19,628 nucleotides of DNA from DASYAN01 sp036501345 (GCA_036501345.1 DASYAN010000469.1:1-19628), one strand, 5' to 3'; shown: positions 1 through 7,028, counted from the first letter of the stretch. Numbers and translations: made by a program. Notes: generated by a model not told the origin, from the sequence alone.

Positions 1-317
1 AGCTTTGCTTGCTCCTGTCCCCACCATTTTGGGTGCTGGTAGTGGGTCATGCTAGGAGGATGGCTCTTTGCAGATTGTAGCGATGAAGGGTCCCTACTTT
101 GTGGCGAGCGTGTTGCCCCACAACACCCCACGGACGCGATACCCGGAGGGCACACGGTAAATCGGGTCCCTACACTCGCGCAATAAATTGCTACGAAGAA
201 TCGATAAATCTATTCTTGTCTCCTAGACAATTTATGCTCTTTCTATGCAATAGATAATTAACCGGAAACAATGGAAATGACGGTTATTAACATCGTGCCC
301 TTATTGCATACTATATA

Positions 318-369
318 GCAATTCATACCCAGAGGGCACACGGTTGCTCGTATCGTAGGGACCCAATTC
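318..369 (+). repeat. 52-bp intergenic direct repeat, copy 1
   Basis: This 52-base unit begins GCAATTCATACCC and ends GGGACCCAATTC. It matches the copy at 392-443 at 49 of 52 positions, counted by eye, with a 22-base gap between copies. A shorter, more diverged relative with the same core is at 136-158. No coding potential or transposase accompanies it, so a dispersed non-autonomous repeat is the likeliest reading. Confidence 0.85.
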
Positions 370-391
370 TGATCTTTGCCTTTTTAATCCG

Positions 392-443
392 GCAATTCAT
401 ACCCAGAGGGCACACGGTTGCCCGTGTCGTAGGGGCCCAATTC
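392..443 (+). repeat. 52-bp intergenic direct repeat, copy 2
   Basis: This is the second copy of the 52-base unit, differing from copy 1 by three transitions. Bases 400-418 are exactly complementary to 444-462 directly downstream. That leaves a 19-bp stem with a 25-base loop (419-443), so on single-stranded DNA or RNA this copy can fold into a long hairpin. Confidence 0.85.
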
Positions 444-462
444 ACCGTGTGCCCTCTGGGTA
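444..462 (-). repeat. Inverted half-copy of the 52-bp repeat
   Basis: These 19 bases (ACCGTGTGCCCTCTGGGTA) are the exact reverse complement of 400-418 inside copy 2 and also match copy 1. The inverted half-copy joins directly to the 60-bp tandem array that starts at 465, so the two repeat types are linked. Confidence 0.85.
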
Positions 463-464
463 TT

Positions 465-594
465 GCGCCCGTGGCGTGGCGTGGGGCTTGCCGACATCGC
501 CTTCATTTTTCAACAATCTTCATTGCGCCCGTGACATGGCGTGGGGCTTGCCGACATCGGCTTCATTTTTCAACAATCTTCATCGCGCCCGTGG
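465..594 (+). repeat. 60-bp tandem repeat, two full units plus a 10-base start of a third
   Basis: The units start with GCGCCCGTG at 465, 525 and 585, exactly 60 bases apart. Units one and two differ at about four of 60 positions. Only the first ten bases of a third unit are present before the sequence diverges. Each unit contains GTGGGGCTTGCCGACATCG followed by a T-rich stretch. The 60-base period is a multiple of three, which keeps frames open across it and explains the spurious open frames here. Confidence 0.9.
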
Positions 595-654
595 GGAAAG
601 GGGACGGGACGGAAGCTTACTCTTTACATCTATCTATGCAAAAAAGAGACAGTT

Positions 655-1212
655 TTATAGTTCCAGACCCACTGGAGCCTTATCATCGGCTACACTGACC
701 TCAGTATCATACATAGCCTCTATAGCCAGAAGTTTGTCCGTCCCATATTCTAGCAGCGATCCCGCATCTCCAGCGAATCTCTGATGGAAGAAGACCCACA
801 GGCGCATACCGAAGAAGGAGATGGACATCGTACCGATGATTGCCGCAAGCTTCAAGGCATTGGCTCCAATAAGGCTACTATTCATAAACGTGGGAAAAAT
901 CCTGCCAAGTAGCCACATGATCGTGTCATTCATAAGTGTTGTTCCGCTTGCTAGCACGATAAAACGGTAGGTCTCCTGGCGATTGATAGGATTTCGCTGC
1001 TGAAATGTCCAGTATTTGTTCCAGAAGAAGCTGTTAGTAGACGCCAATGCCACAGCAATCGAATTATATCCAAGTGTTTTCCAGAGATCTGTCGTTGGAT
1101 ACATCCACAACAGTAAGTTTAAGACTCCAAAATCAATTACAGCGTTTGATGTGCCGACGACACAAAAGCGTAAAAACTGCCAAATATCGGTCTTGTTGAT
1201 CTTTTTCAGCAT
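655..1212 (-). CDS. GtrA-like integral membrane protein
   Basis: This small hydrophobic protein fits the GtrA family (PF04138), membrane proteins proposed to flip polyprenyl-phosphate-linked sugars or otherwise support polysaccharide glycosylation. Near the N-terminus is the typical FLRFCVVGTSNAVIDFG segment, then a second helix, the conserved NSFFWNKYWTFQ motif, and two further hydrophobic stretches (the last around IIGTMSISFFGMRLWVFF). This gives the usual four-helix layout, followed by a hydrophilic tail of about 40 residues. I chose the ATG at 1212 (MLKKINKTD). An in-frame TTG at 1242 adds ten residues but has no Shine-Dalgarno sequence; the ATG has only a weak AAAGAT. No neighbour lies on the same strand close by. 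The natural partners, a GT2 and a GT-C-like protein, are on the opposite strand several kb away. The family call is firm; the substrate is unknown. Confidence 0.87.
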   Translation of the reverse strand: MLKKINKTDIWQFLRFCVVGTSNAVIDFGVLNLLLWMYPTTDLWKTLGYNSIAVALASTNSFFWNKYWTFQQRNPINRQETYRFIVLASGTTLMNDTIMWLLGRIFPTFMNSSLIGANALKLAAIIGTMSISFFGMRLWVFFHQRFAGDAGSLLEYGTDKLLAIEAMYDTEVSVADDKAPVGLEL

Positions 1213-1824
1213 TTCTATCTTTACAATTTCCAATCTAAACAATTTTTTAGGGGAGAGTTCTTTCCACTCTCCTCTTGTTCCATTGTCAGCTCAGAAAAAG
1301 TCCCCTTAGTGTGATAGATGAGGTTATCCTCATTCAATATTCCGTTCTCTCACTCCCTTATCTGCTCCCCCCTATAATCATGTCTGATTGATGAGCTTCA
1401 TTGCAAGGGGTTAAGAGGTCCAAAAAGGGACAAGTTGAAAGTGGCAAGTGGACTTTATACTAGCTTCCCTTTCTCTATAATACCAGATGATGCCAGTGAA
1501 CTATTCGGTTTTGGATGGAAAGGGGACTTTTTATACTAGCTGCCCTCTGTACAAGCTCACTTTAGTGCTTTACAACTCATCCCATGCTTGTTCTGCACTC
1601 CCGATCCAGCTCAACTAAGGTTTACCAACCTCGTTACGGTTTCTCAACTTGACATCCATGGTCTTCTCTGCTAGCATCATGCTCATAGAGGCAGGAGTGC
1701 TGCCTTCAGGCGCAAAGATTCGCCAGCTGGTGGCATGTAGTCTGAGCAGCCATTGGTCTTAGCCATCAGAGGCTATTGATAACGTTTGACTTTTTCATCC
1801 GGCACCTTTTAAGCAGGACCCTGC

Positions 1825-1873
1825 GCCCGCTTCAGCGGGCCATATAGCATGGTAGGCACGCGCTTCAGCGCGT
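1825..1873. repeat. Paired REP-like hairpins with TTCA loops
   Basis: Two perfect six-base stems share the same TTCA loop. GCCCGC-TTCA-GCGGGC is at 1825-1840 and ACGCGC-TTCA-GCGCGT at 1858-1873, with 17 bases between them. Identical loops on different GC-rich stems in close pairing resemble repetitive extragenic palindromes. There is no T-tract after either stem, so a terminator role is unlikely. Confidence 0.7.
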
Positions 1874-2015
1874 CCGTCGTTAGCTGGGGCTCTATCTTGC
1901 CATCTCAATTTGTCAAACATCATTAATAGGCTCCTGATTAATCTAACGATTAACAACAGCATCAGGATACATCTATGCTTGCTAGCACTCTAAAGCTCAA
2001 GCCCAGAGACTTTAG

Positions 2016-2045
2016 TTACCATATCAAACACCATCGATATGGTAA
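2016..2045. promoter_or_regulatory. Perfect 10-bp inverted repeat upstream of the CoxG-like gene
   Basis: TTACCATATC (2016-2025) and GATATGGTAA (2036-2045) are exact reverse complements separated by ten bases. The half-site centres are therefore 20 bp apart, about two helical turns, as expected for a dimeric regulator. The site ends 44 bases before the ATG at 2090, a suitable place for an operator or for a 5'-leader hairpin. No regulator gene is visible nearby. Confidence 0.5.
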
Positions 2046-2089
2046 AACGTTTTGTATTTTTAAACACTGTAAAGGAAGGTTCTCTGTAG

Positions 2090-2536
2090 ATGAAACTCAA
2101 CGGTACACACAAATTTAAAGCATCTAGCGCACAAGTATTTAACGCTATTCTCGACCCAGAAATCTTGAAATCCGCCATCCCTGGCTGCAACTCGGTCACC
2201 TATGCCGCTCCTGACCAGATTGAAGTTGAGGTTACCACTCCCCTGCCCGGTGCACACGGACCATACGGAGTAGCAATTGACATTGTCAACAAACAAGCTC
2301 CCAGCTCCCTGGAGTTGCACGTTCAGGCTAACGGCAGACCTGGTTCTATGAAAGCCGTAAACAAGATCAGCATCGCTGACGAGGCCGACGGCTCATTGCT
2401 CTCCTACGATGCACAGGCAGAACTCGAAGGCCTGATCGCTGTCGCCGATAATCCGATCGGCCACCCAATCGTGAAAAGTTCACTGAACACCTTCTTCAAA
2501 AATCTGGAAAAGGCTATTGAAGCGCCTCACGCCTAG
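2090..2536 (+). CDS. CoxG-like SRPBCC-fold protein
   Basis: This 148-residue protein matches the CoxG / carbon monoxide dehydrogenase subunit G family (PF06240) of the SRPBCC (START/Bet v1-like) fold, small ligand-binding or membrane-recruitment proteins. Visible hallmarks are the start MKLNGTHKFKAS, the conserved segment LDPEILKSAIPGCNSV around residues 20-35, the mid-protein ISIADEADGSLLSYDAQAELEG, and a C-terminal amphipathic helix (FFKNLEKAIEA). Length is near complete for the core domain; longer family members carry an extra C-terminal membrane tail that is absent here. The start is supported by AAGGAAGG at 2072-2079. No CO dehydrogenase (coxMSL) or other partner is nearby, and the gene stands alone between an inverted-repeat site and a strong terminator. 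Its role in this organism cannot be read from context. Confidence 0.85.
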   Translation: MKLNGTHKFKASSAQVFNAILDPEILKSAIPGCNSVTYAAPDQIEVEVTTPLPGAHGPYGVAIDIVNKQAPSSLELHVQANGRPGSMKAVNKISIADEADGSLLSYDAQAELEGLIAVADNPIGHPIVKSSLNTFFKNLEKAIEAPHA

Positions 2537-2560
2537 ACAATATTTTTGGCAATGCGGAGG

Positions 2561-2592
2561 GGGGTATGCTAACGTTAGCATACCCCTTTTTT
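2561..2592 (+). terminator. Rho-independent terminator after the CoxG-like gene
   Basis: GGGGTATGCTAAC (2561-2573) is followed at once by its exact complement GTTAGCATACCCC (2574-2586) and then six T residues. In RNA the central bases would form the loop of a stem of about ten base pairs. The T-tract is only on the plus side, so it should act on transcription coming from the 2090 gene. Confidence 0.92.
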
Positions 2593-2601
2593 GTTCTGGA
2601 C

Positions 2602-2629
2602 AAAAAAAAGACCCCAGCCGAAGCCAGGG
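2602..2629 (-). terminator. Rho-independent terminator after the coiled-coil gene
   Basis: Read on the minus strand, a stem CCCTGGC-TTCG-GCTGGGG (2629-2612), including two G-T pairs, is followed by TC and a run of eight T residues. The UUCG tetraloop and the T-run directly downstream of the 2643 stop codon fit an intrinsic terminator. It lies 9 bases from the opposing terminator at 2561-2592. Confidence 0.85.
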
Positions 2630-2642
2630 CAAATATCAGAGG

Positions 2643-3011
2643 CTACTCTTGCTTTGGGAGCCGCCTCAGGATCTCTTGTAGCATTGCACCGTGTTCATCC
2701 TTGAGTGCTGCAAGGTCCTCTCTTGTTGCTGTAGCCTCAAGACGATCTCTCAGGTCAGCTTGGCTTTCTCTCAGTGCTAAGACATCAGCTTTGATGCCCT
2801 CCACGTCGGTCTTGAGAGTGCTCACATCTCCTTTGAGAGTACCGATGTCGGTAGCTTGTGTGCCAACCATGCTCATGATTGTTTGAAGCAAGGTAGCCTC
2901 AGATGCTGGCAATCCACGTTCGATCCTTAAATTGATTGGCTCCGTCTGCTGCTCAATTTTGTCCAACCTGTCTTCTATCTGCTTGAAACGGTCCTCTGTG
3001 GGTTGGTTCAT
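2643..3011 (-). CDS. Small coiled-coil protein of unknown function
   Basis: This is a 122-residue, highly charged protein without signal peptide or membrane helix. Residues 56-80 follow a regular heptad pattern, with I56, L59, V63, L66, V70, I73, V77 and L80 in the core positions. A shorter heptad segment near the N-terminus (F9, I12, L16, I19) has the same spacing. The two helices are linked by a segment containing GLPASEATLLQTIMSMVG. It should form a homo-oligomeric coiled coil. The start at 3011 is supported by AAGGTGAG (3017-3024), five bases upstream. A near-perfect inverted repeat lies further upstream. Position-specific assignment to a named family is not possible; comparison with tail-fibre or scaffold-like coiled coils would be guesswork. 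Confidence 0.75.
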   Translation of the reverse strand: MNQPTEDRFKQIEDRLDKIEQQTEPINLRIERGLPASEATLLQTIMSMVGTQATDIGTLKGDVSTLKTDVEGIKADVLALRESQADLRDRLEATATREDLAALKDEHGAMLQEILRRLPKQE

Positions 3012-3041
3012 ACGTTCTCACCTTCTTTCTTTCTCGGCCTG

Positions 3042-3083
3042 CCAGATCTAGGGGGTGTTACCTCGACAGCTTCTAGATCTTGG
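3042..3083. promoter_or_regulatory. Near-perfect inverted repeat upstream of the coiled-coil gene
   Basis: CCAGATCTAG (3042-3051) and CTAGATCTTGG (3073-3083) are inverted copies that differ by a single inserted T, separated by 21 bases. The element lies 31-72 bases upstream of the start codon at 3011 on the minus strand, a position suited to an operator. Function is inferred from symmetry and position alone. Confidence 0.4.
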
Positions 3084-3261
3084 ATGGTATATGATTGCTG
3101 GAAAGTAGTATTAAGTGCCTTTATAAAAGGTACAATCACAAGAAAACTGTCTCCCTCGTTTTACGTCTGAGATAGTAGCATTCCTCTGCCCTGATATCCT
3201 ATGTCCCATAGCTTACTCCAGATAATGCAAAAATAATCTTATTTTAGCGCCAAACTTGCCT

Positions 3262-4485
3262 TTACATGCAATGGTCATTCCCATGTGCACAAGGGGTCGT
3301 AAATGCATAAGGAGTTGCGGAAGGAGTAATCATAGAATCGGTTACCATTGAGATTGGAGCTTGCGTTGCTATTGGCGCAGGTGCTACAACTGCAGATGAT
3401 AAAGAAGCTACTTGTTTAAAAGCGGATAGCGTAGCAGTTTTCGGAGAACCATTAGCATCATACAACCCGAAGTCTCCATCTGTAGTGTTATCCTGCCAGC
3501 TAAATACGAAAACAGGTCCTGTCCACGGCCAAGTATTTGCTTGATCGAACGCCTGAGTTATTTGTTGGGCTAATGTACTATCTGTGCAGCTTGCAGAAAT
3601 GCCGTCATCGGAACCTGTTGGACAGCCAAATTCCGTCAGCCAAATCTTTTTATTGCCGTCGCCATTTTGTTGCATGACAGCATACATAGCTGGTAAGTCA
3701 GAACAAAAACCATTATAGCTATAGCAATCAGCTGCTGCTGGCGCTGGCATATCTGGAAAACTATAAGGATGTAGGTTAGCCGCATCGAAATACCCTTTAG
3801 CACCGGCCGCATACATAGCTTGAAGATACGTATAAGGCTCTTGACTGTCAGGTCCTGGACCAAGCCCCGACATTAACACTGTTGAGGAGGGATCAGCACT
3901 TTTAATAGCGCTATAGGCTGCTTTAAGTATCGGCACATACTGGTCTGCAGTCATTGTGGGAGTATAGAGATTAACTTCGTTAAGAATCTCGTAAGTGTGC
4001 ACGCCTAGAGGTTCAAGAGTATTAACAGCTTGTGTGCTGAAGCTGGCAAATTCTGCCGATGTTGCAGTAAAATCTTCCAACAAGGCATCGACGTTAATTC
4101 CAACTGCTTCAGCATCTTTTATAAATTGGTAATCATAGGAAGAGTTATTGTAGTAATCGAGACGCAACCATTGTACCCCATCACTTTTCATCTGGTTAAT
4201 GACTGCTTGCTGTTGACTACTGTTCATATTCTCAAAAGGTCCTTCAAAGCCAGAACCAGGACTGATACCAATTACCCCATGGTTTATACTTGAGCTTGCT
4301 GCATGCGTTGCCGGTTGCTGTTGAGAGGTAGAGATAATCAGAGGAAGAATTAGAAGAAAACCGACAAGTACTTTGTACTTGGTATTTTTCTTTGAGTTAT
4401 GCAAGAGCAAGAGACTCACAGCTATGCCAATAGCTAAAAAAGCTCCTATAGTTTGCCAGATAGGACTGGAGAGTAGGGTAAGCAT
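3262..4485 (-). CDS. Membrane-anchored TIM-barrel glycoside hydrolase (clan GH-A type)
   Basis: The 407-residue protein begins with two hydrophobic segments (about residues 8-28 and 37-53). An exported domain follows, starting near HGVIGISPGSGFEGPFEN. It has features of clan GH-A hydrolases (GH39/GH5/cellulase-like): WLRLDYY early in the barrel, YEILNEVN with the acid/base candidate E170, NLHPYSFPD, and IWLTEFG with the nucleophile candidate E285, followed by FSWQDN. The C-terminal ~45 residues are rich in Ala, Pro, Thr and Ser and resemble a linker or wall-spanning tail. I prefer the ATG at 4485, which has AAGGAG at 4498-4503; a TTG at 4560 would add 25 residues before the first membrane segment and lacks this support. 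It probably cleaves or remodels a polysaccharide outside the membrane. The exact GH family and substrate are not determined. Confidence 0.82.
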   Translation of the reverse strand: MLTLLSSPIWQTIGAFLAIGIAVSLLLLHNSKKNTKYKVLVGFLLILPLIISTSQQQPATHAASSSINHGVIGISPGSGFEGPFENMNSSQQQAVINQMKSDGVQWLRLDYYNNSSYDYQFIKDAEAVGINVDALLEDFTATSAEFASFSTQAVNTLEPLGVHTYEILNEVNLYTPTMTADQYVPILKAAYSAIKSADPSSTVLMSGLGPGPDSQEPYTYLQAMYAAGAKGYFDAANLHPYSFPDMPAPAAADCYSYNGFCSDLPAMYAVMQQNGDGNKKIWLTEFGCPTGSDDGISASCTDSTLAQQITQAFDQANTWPWTGPVFVFSWQDNTTDGDFGLYDANGSPKTATLSAFKQVASLSSAVVAPAPIATQAPISMVTDSMITPSATPYAFTTPCAHGNDHCM

Positions 4486-4497
4486 TAAATATTCACA

Positions 4498-4503
4498 CTC
4501 CTT
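4498..4503 (-). promoter_or_regulatory. Ribosome binding site deciding the hydrolase start
   Basis: On the minus strand AAGGAG sits 12 bases before the ATG at 4485. This spacing is slightly long but acceptable. It favours that ATG over the upstream in-frame TTG at 4560. Confidence 0.55.
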
Positions 4504-4844
4504 GTGTTTTGTAACGCATAGTTCAAACGAACTTGACACTTTTGTACTTGTACCAGACAAACATTATCAAGCAGAATTACTCTCATTTGAACCTTATCTG
4601 AATGTAGAATGCACTACTTTGAACCAGAAAACACCCGCAACTAGACAGATAGAGCTTTCCATGGCGCACTCATAGAAATGATTATAGCATTCGTGTCACG
4701 TTGTGATCCTTTTCTTAACAAGAATTTCCTATTTTGCAAGAAAGGGAAGTATCCCTTCTTCGTAATCCCTTTTCCAGATTAGTTAGAATCAACGCAAGTT
4801 GATAGGATTAATTGCGCATGAAGTATAGTTGAGAAATCTTAACT

Positions 4845-4862
4845 CAGAATTTGTAAATTCTG
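4845..4862. promoter_or_regulatory. 18-bp near-palindrome, possible operator
   Basis: CAGAATTT and AAATTCTG are exact reverse complements with two bases between them. The site lies 360 bases upstream of the hydrolase start and about 835 bases before the plus-strand operon. Its compact symmetry suits a dimeric DNA-binding protein, but an AT-rich background makes chance occurrence possible. Confidence 0.3.
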
Positions 4863-5696
4863 CATTTGAGGAATAAGATTTCATCTGATAAGAGAATGTC
4901 CAAGCTACTATAACGCCCCATATGCTCGTTTTCATTGAAATACGTCTTATACAGGTTAAGGTTTAGACATAATTTATAGAAAAATACTATCCACAAGTCC
5001 TAAAGCGTAACCTCCTTAACCTTGACTTTTATAACTCAGGAATGTATCCTTCCTCACGAGGCATAGAAGAATTGAAGTATAACGATTTTGTGCTATACAA
5101 GCTATGCAATTATTACACCTATTTGGGTGTCAATTGAGTAATGCCTTAGGACTAGTGACTGGACAACTGGTTACGGTTCTCAGGTTTAAAAAAATCTCTA
5201 GTTTAATAGAGAGGTGAAAACTTTTTACTGAGCAATATCTTGCACTTGAATGCCACGAACCAACTAGTGCTAATTTACTAATGACGGCAAAACGTATGAA
5301 ATTATTTTCGTATCATTAAGCTTGTGGCGGTATACAACCGAACATGAGTTACAGAAAAGGCATCTGACGTTATTGGCATTTAGGTTGGATTTATTGGGCT
5401 TCAAATGATTTAGAAAAGAACAAGACTTAAGTATCTTCTCGCTTAGCCCCAAGCGTAGGATCTCAATATCAAGCTATCGGAATGTATAGCTGTAGTTGAC
5501 GACAAGATTTATTATCAATAGATATTTACCATGTTCACTCTACCTATCTACAGTACCTCTAAGTTTTGTTTACATAAAGCTGTTTATAAAGATACAAAGG
5601 TAGCTCCACCTGTTCAAGCGCGACGTGCTCTAAATTGAGCCTGTCTATAGAAAGGTTTCGTCAGGAAACTTTAATAGGTACGAAAGGTTTTAATTG

Positions 5697-6152
5697 ATGC
5701 ACCTAACAACTAAACAGCTTTTCAATTTAGTATTTCTATTATTGATAGGAACAGCATTATTCGTAGGAATGCTCATTTTCTTCAGCTTAAATAGAGCGTC
5801 CATTTATAACGAGCTTATTACTCTTGATCTAATCCCCAAACCCGAAAAATTGACGGAGCTCTATTTTAACGATAATGCGAATTTGCCAAATTCTGTGACA
5901 AGTAACCAGACAGTAAGTTTTGCATTTGTCATCCATAACCTCGAGGCAACTAATTTCCAATATACCTATGATGTATCCGTGAATGCTAATGGCACGAGAC
6001 ACATCGTTGATAGCGGGAATGTACTGGTTAAAAACAATCAGTACTACGTCAAAAATGAGAAAATTAATCTCATCCATTCGACTGGAAGTCAAGAGGTTGT
6101 TATTGAATTAACCAATAAACAACAATCCATAGATTTCTGGATAGGAGAGTAG
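5697..6152 (+). CDS. Membrane-anchored beta-rich protein (DUF1616-like), first gene of the glycan operon
   Basis: The 151-residue protein has one N-terminal membrane segment (LVFLLLIGTALFVGMLIFF, about residues 11-29) followed by an outside domain of about 110 residues. This domain alternates polar and hydrophobic residues in beta-strand fashion: TELYF, VSFAFVIHNLEATNFQYTYDVSV, VVIELTNKQQSIDFWI. The TELYF..NLE..Y pattern resembles the beta-sandwich half of DUF1616 proteins; this is recognition by eye, not a search. I chose the ATG at 5697, nine bases after AAAGG (5683-5687), over a TTG directly before it. The stop is four bases before the next ATG, so it is likely co-translated with the GT2 gene. 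No catalytic motif is visible; a binding or accessory role at the outer face of the membrane is a guess. Confidence 0.72.
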   Translation: MHLTTKQLFNLVFLLLIGTALFVGMLIFFSLNRASIYNELITLDLIPKPEKLTELYFNDNANLPNSVTSNQTVSFAFVIHNLEATNFQYTYDVSVNANGTRHIVDSGNVLVKNNQYYVKNEKINLIHSTGSQEVVIELTNKQQSIDFWIGE

Positions 6153-6156
6153 CGAA

Positions 6157-6975
6157 ATGAAAAAAGAAAAAATTACTATTTTGATACCGTGCCACAACGA
6201 AGAACAAGGTATCGCCAAAGTAATCGACAATATTCCCTATCACACATTAGATAAATATGGATTTGAAGTCAACGTTATTGTGATTGACAACAACTCTTCT
6301 GACCGGACCAGAGAAGTTGCTGAGAGTAAGGGGGCCCAGGTTATTTTTGAACATGCAAAAGGTAAAGGCAATGCAATGCGTAGGGCCTTCAATTGTGTTG
6401 ATAGCAATACCACATATGTCGTCATGCTTGATGGCGATAATACCTATGATGCCAAAGAAATGCTCAGACTTATAGAGCCTATTCAAAGTGGCTTTTGCGA
6501 TGTCGTTGTTGGTTCCAGACTTGGCGGAAAAGTTACTAAAAATGCTTTTAAGGCCCAAAATCGCTTGGCCAATTGGATCTATACTTTTTTAGTAAGATGC
6601 TTTTACTGCGCAAATATCACTGATGTATTAAGCGGCTATTTTGCTTGGCGAAGAGACGTTGTTGTAGAGATGAGAGATCATTTAAGATCAGAAGGGTTTA
6701 GTATCGAAATGGAAATGATCTCTAAGTTGGTGAAACTGAATTACTCTATCTATTCAGTGCCAATTACCTATGATGTCCGTGAAGGTGAAACAAAAATTGA
6801 ATCGATCAAAGATGGATTAAAGATTCTTTTTACCCTTTATCGTAACCTTTTCTGGTCTCCACCAAAAGAAGCGATGGGTAGAAAGAATAATGATCAACAT
6901 ATCATTGATGTATATGATACTAGCGATTCGTTCAGTACAGCAGGTGAACGAAAAACTGCTGATTTGCTGATTTAA
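6157..6975 (+). CDS. Family 2 glycosyltransferase, polyprenyl-phosphate sugar synthase type
   Basis: This 272-residue GT2 (GT-A fold) protein resembles dolichyl-phosphate mannose/glucose synthases, which move a sugar from a nucleotide donor to polyprenyl phosphate at the cytoplasmic face. The motifs are ILIPCHNEE (residues 8-16), IDNNSSDRT (43-51), the metal-binding DGD at 92-94 followed by NTYDAKE, VVGSRLGG, SGYFAWRRDVV, and the C-terminal YDVREGETKIESIKDGLKIL, in which the R..G..K pattern is typical of this subgroup. There are no C-terminal membrane helices, so it is of the soluble DPM1 type rather than the GtrB type. A GGAGAG (6144-6149) precedes the ATG by seven bases. The operon also encodes a GT-C-like protein that could use its product. 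Confidence 0.9.
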   Translation: MKKEKITILIPCHNEEQGIAKVIDNIPYHTLDKYGFEVNVIVIDNNSSDRTREVAESKGAQVIFEHAKGKGNAMRRAFNCVDSNTTYVVMLDGDNTYDAKEMLRLIEPIQSGFCDVVVGSRLGGKVTKNAFKAQNRLANWIYTFLVRCFYCANITDVLSGYFAWRRDVVVEMRDHLRSEGFSIEMEMISKLVKLNYSIYSVPITYDVREGETKIESIKDGLKILFTLYRNLFWSPPKEAMGRKNNDQHIIDVYDTSDSFSTAGERKTADLLI

Positions 6976-7019
6976 GTGTAATAATCATTTTAAGCACTTC
7001 CCTGCTTTTTCTTTTGTGC

Positions 7020-7028
7020 GGAGAGGAG
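7020..7028 (+). promoter_or_regulatory. Ribosome binding site deciding a TTG start
   Basis: GGAGAGGAG lies six bases before TTG at 7035. An upstream in-frame TTG at 7014 would place this site inside the gene and has no site of its own. The glycosyltransferase therefore most likely starts at 7035. Confidence 0.7.

Larger units (their letters stand above)
1..654. other. Gene-free, repeat-rich intergenic region
   Basis: No convincing gene is present. The reading frames that cross 447-784 come from a 60-bp tandem repeat and show no family resemblance. The stretch holds a degenerate copy of the GGGCACACGG element (136-158), two 52-bp direct repeats, an inverted half-copy and a 60-bp tandem array, each listed separately. 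A small hairpin (GTGTTG, five-base loop, CAACAC) lies at 110-126. The left edge of the window may cut a feature, but nothing coding is recognisable there. Confidence 0.7.
1213..2089. other. Gene-free intergenic region with short repeats and hairpins
   Basis: No gene is supported in this stretch. A perfect six-base stem, ATGAGG-TTAT-CCTCAT, is at 1318-1333. A short near-repeat built on GGACTTT..ATACTAGCT occurs at 1450-1470 and 1524-1545. Two TTCA-loop hairpins at 1825-1873 are listed separately. A six-base inverted repeat, TTAATC-taac-GATTAA, is at 1938-1953, and a stronger one at 2016-2045 is listed separately. The promoter for the 2090 gene should lie in the last ~200 bases, but I cannot pick a convincing -35/-10 pair. 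Confidence 0.6.
4486..5696. other. AT-rich intergenic region without supported genes
   Basis: No gene is supported across about 1.2 kb between the divergent hydrolase and glycan genes. A near-palindrome, CAGAATTT-gt-AAATTCTG, is at 4845-4862. A 60-residue minus-strand frame (5270-5452) starts with TTG, lacks a ribosome site and contains a CLFCNSC stretch; it is not credible as a gene. Promoters for both the hydrolase and the 5697 operon should lie here, but none stands out. The region may contain decayed genes. Confidence 0.55.

Noticed and set aside
318..594. CRISPR array
   Set aside because: The repeats are 52 and 60 bases, there are only two full copies of each, and there are no unique spacers of regular length or cas genes.
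447..784. Open frames of 83 and 111 codons across the left repeats
   Set aside because: They arise from a 60-bp tandem repeat whose period is a multiple of three, and they then run antisense through the GtrA gene. There is no protein family resemblance.
5270..5452. Minus-strand frame of 60 codons with a CLFCNSC zinc-ribbon-like stretch
   Set aside because: It has a TTG start, no ribosome site, only one cysteine cluster and no continuing domain. A transposase relic is possible but not supported.
6974..7011. Terminator after the GT2 gene
   Set aside because: Only a five-base AAGTG/CACTT stem with a long AT-rich loop is present, and the T-rich stretch is interrupted. The next gene is likely co-transcribed.
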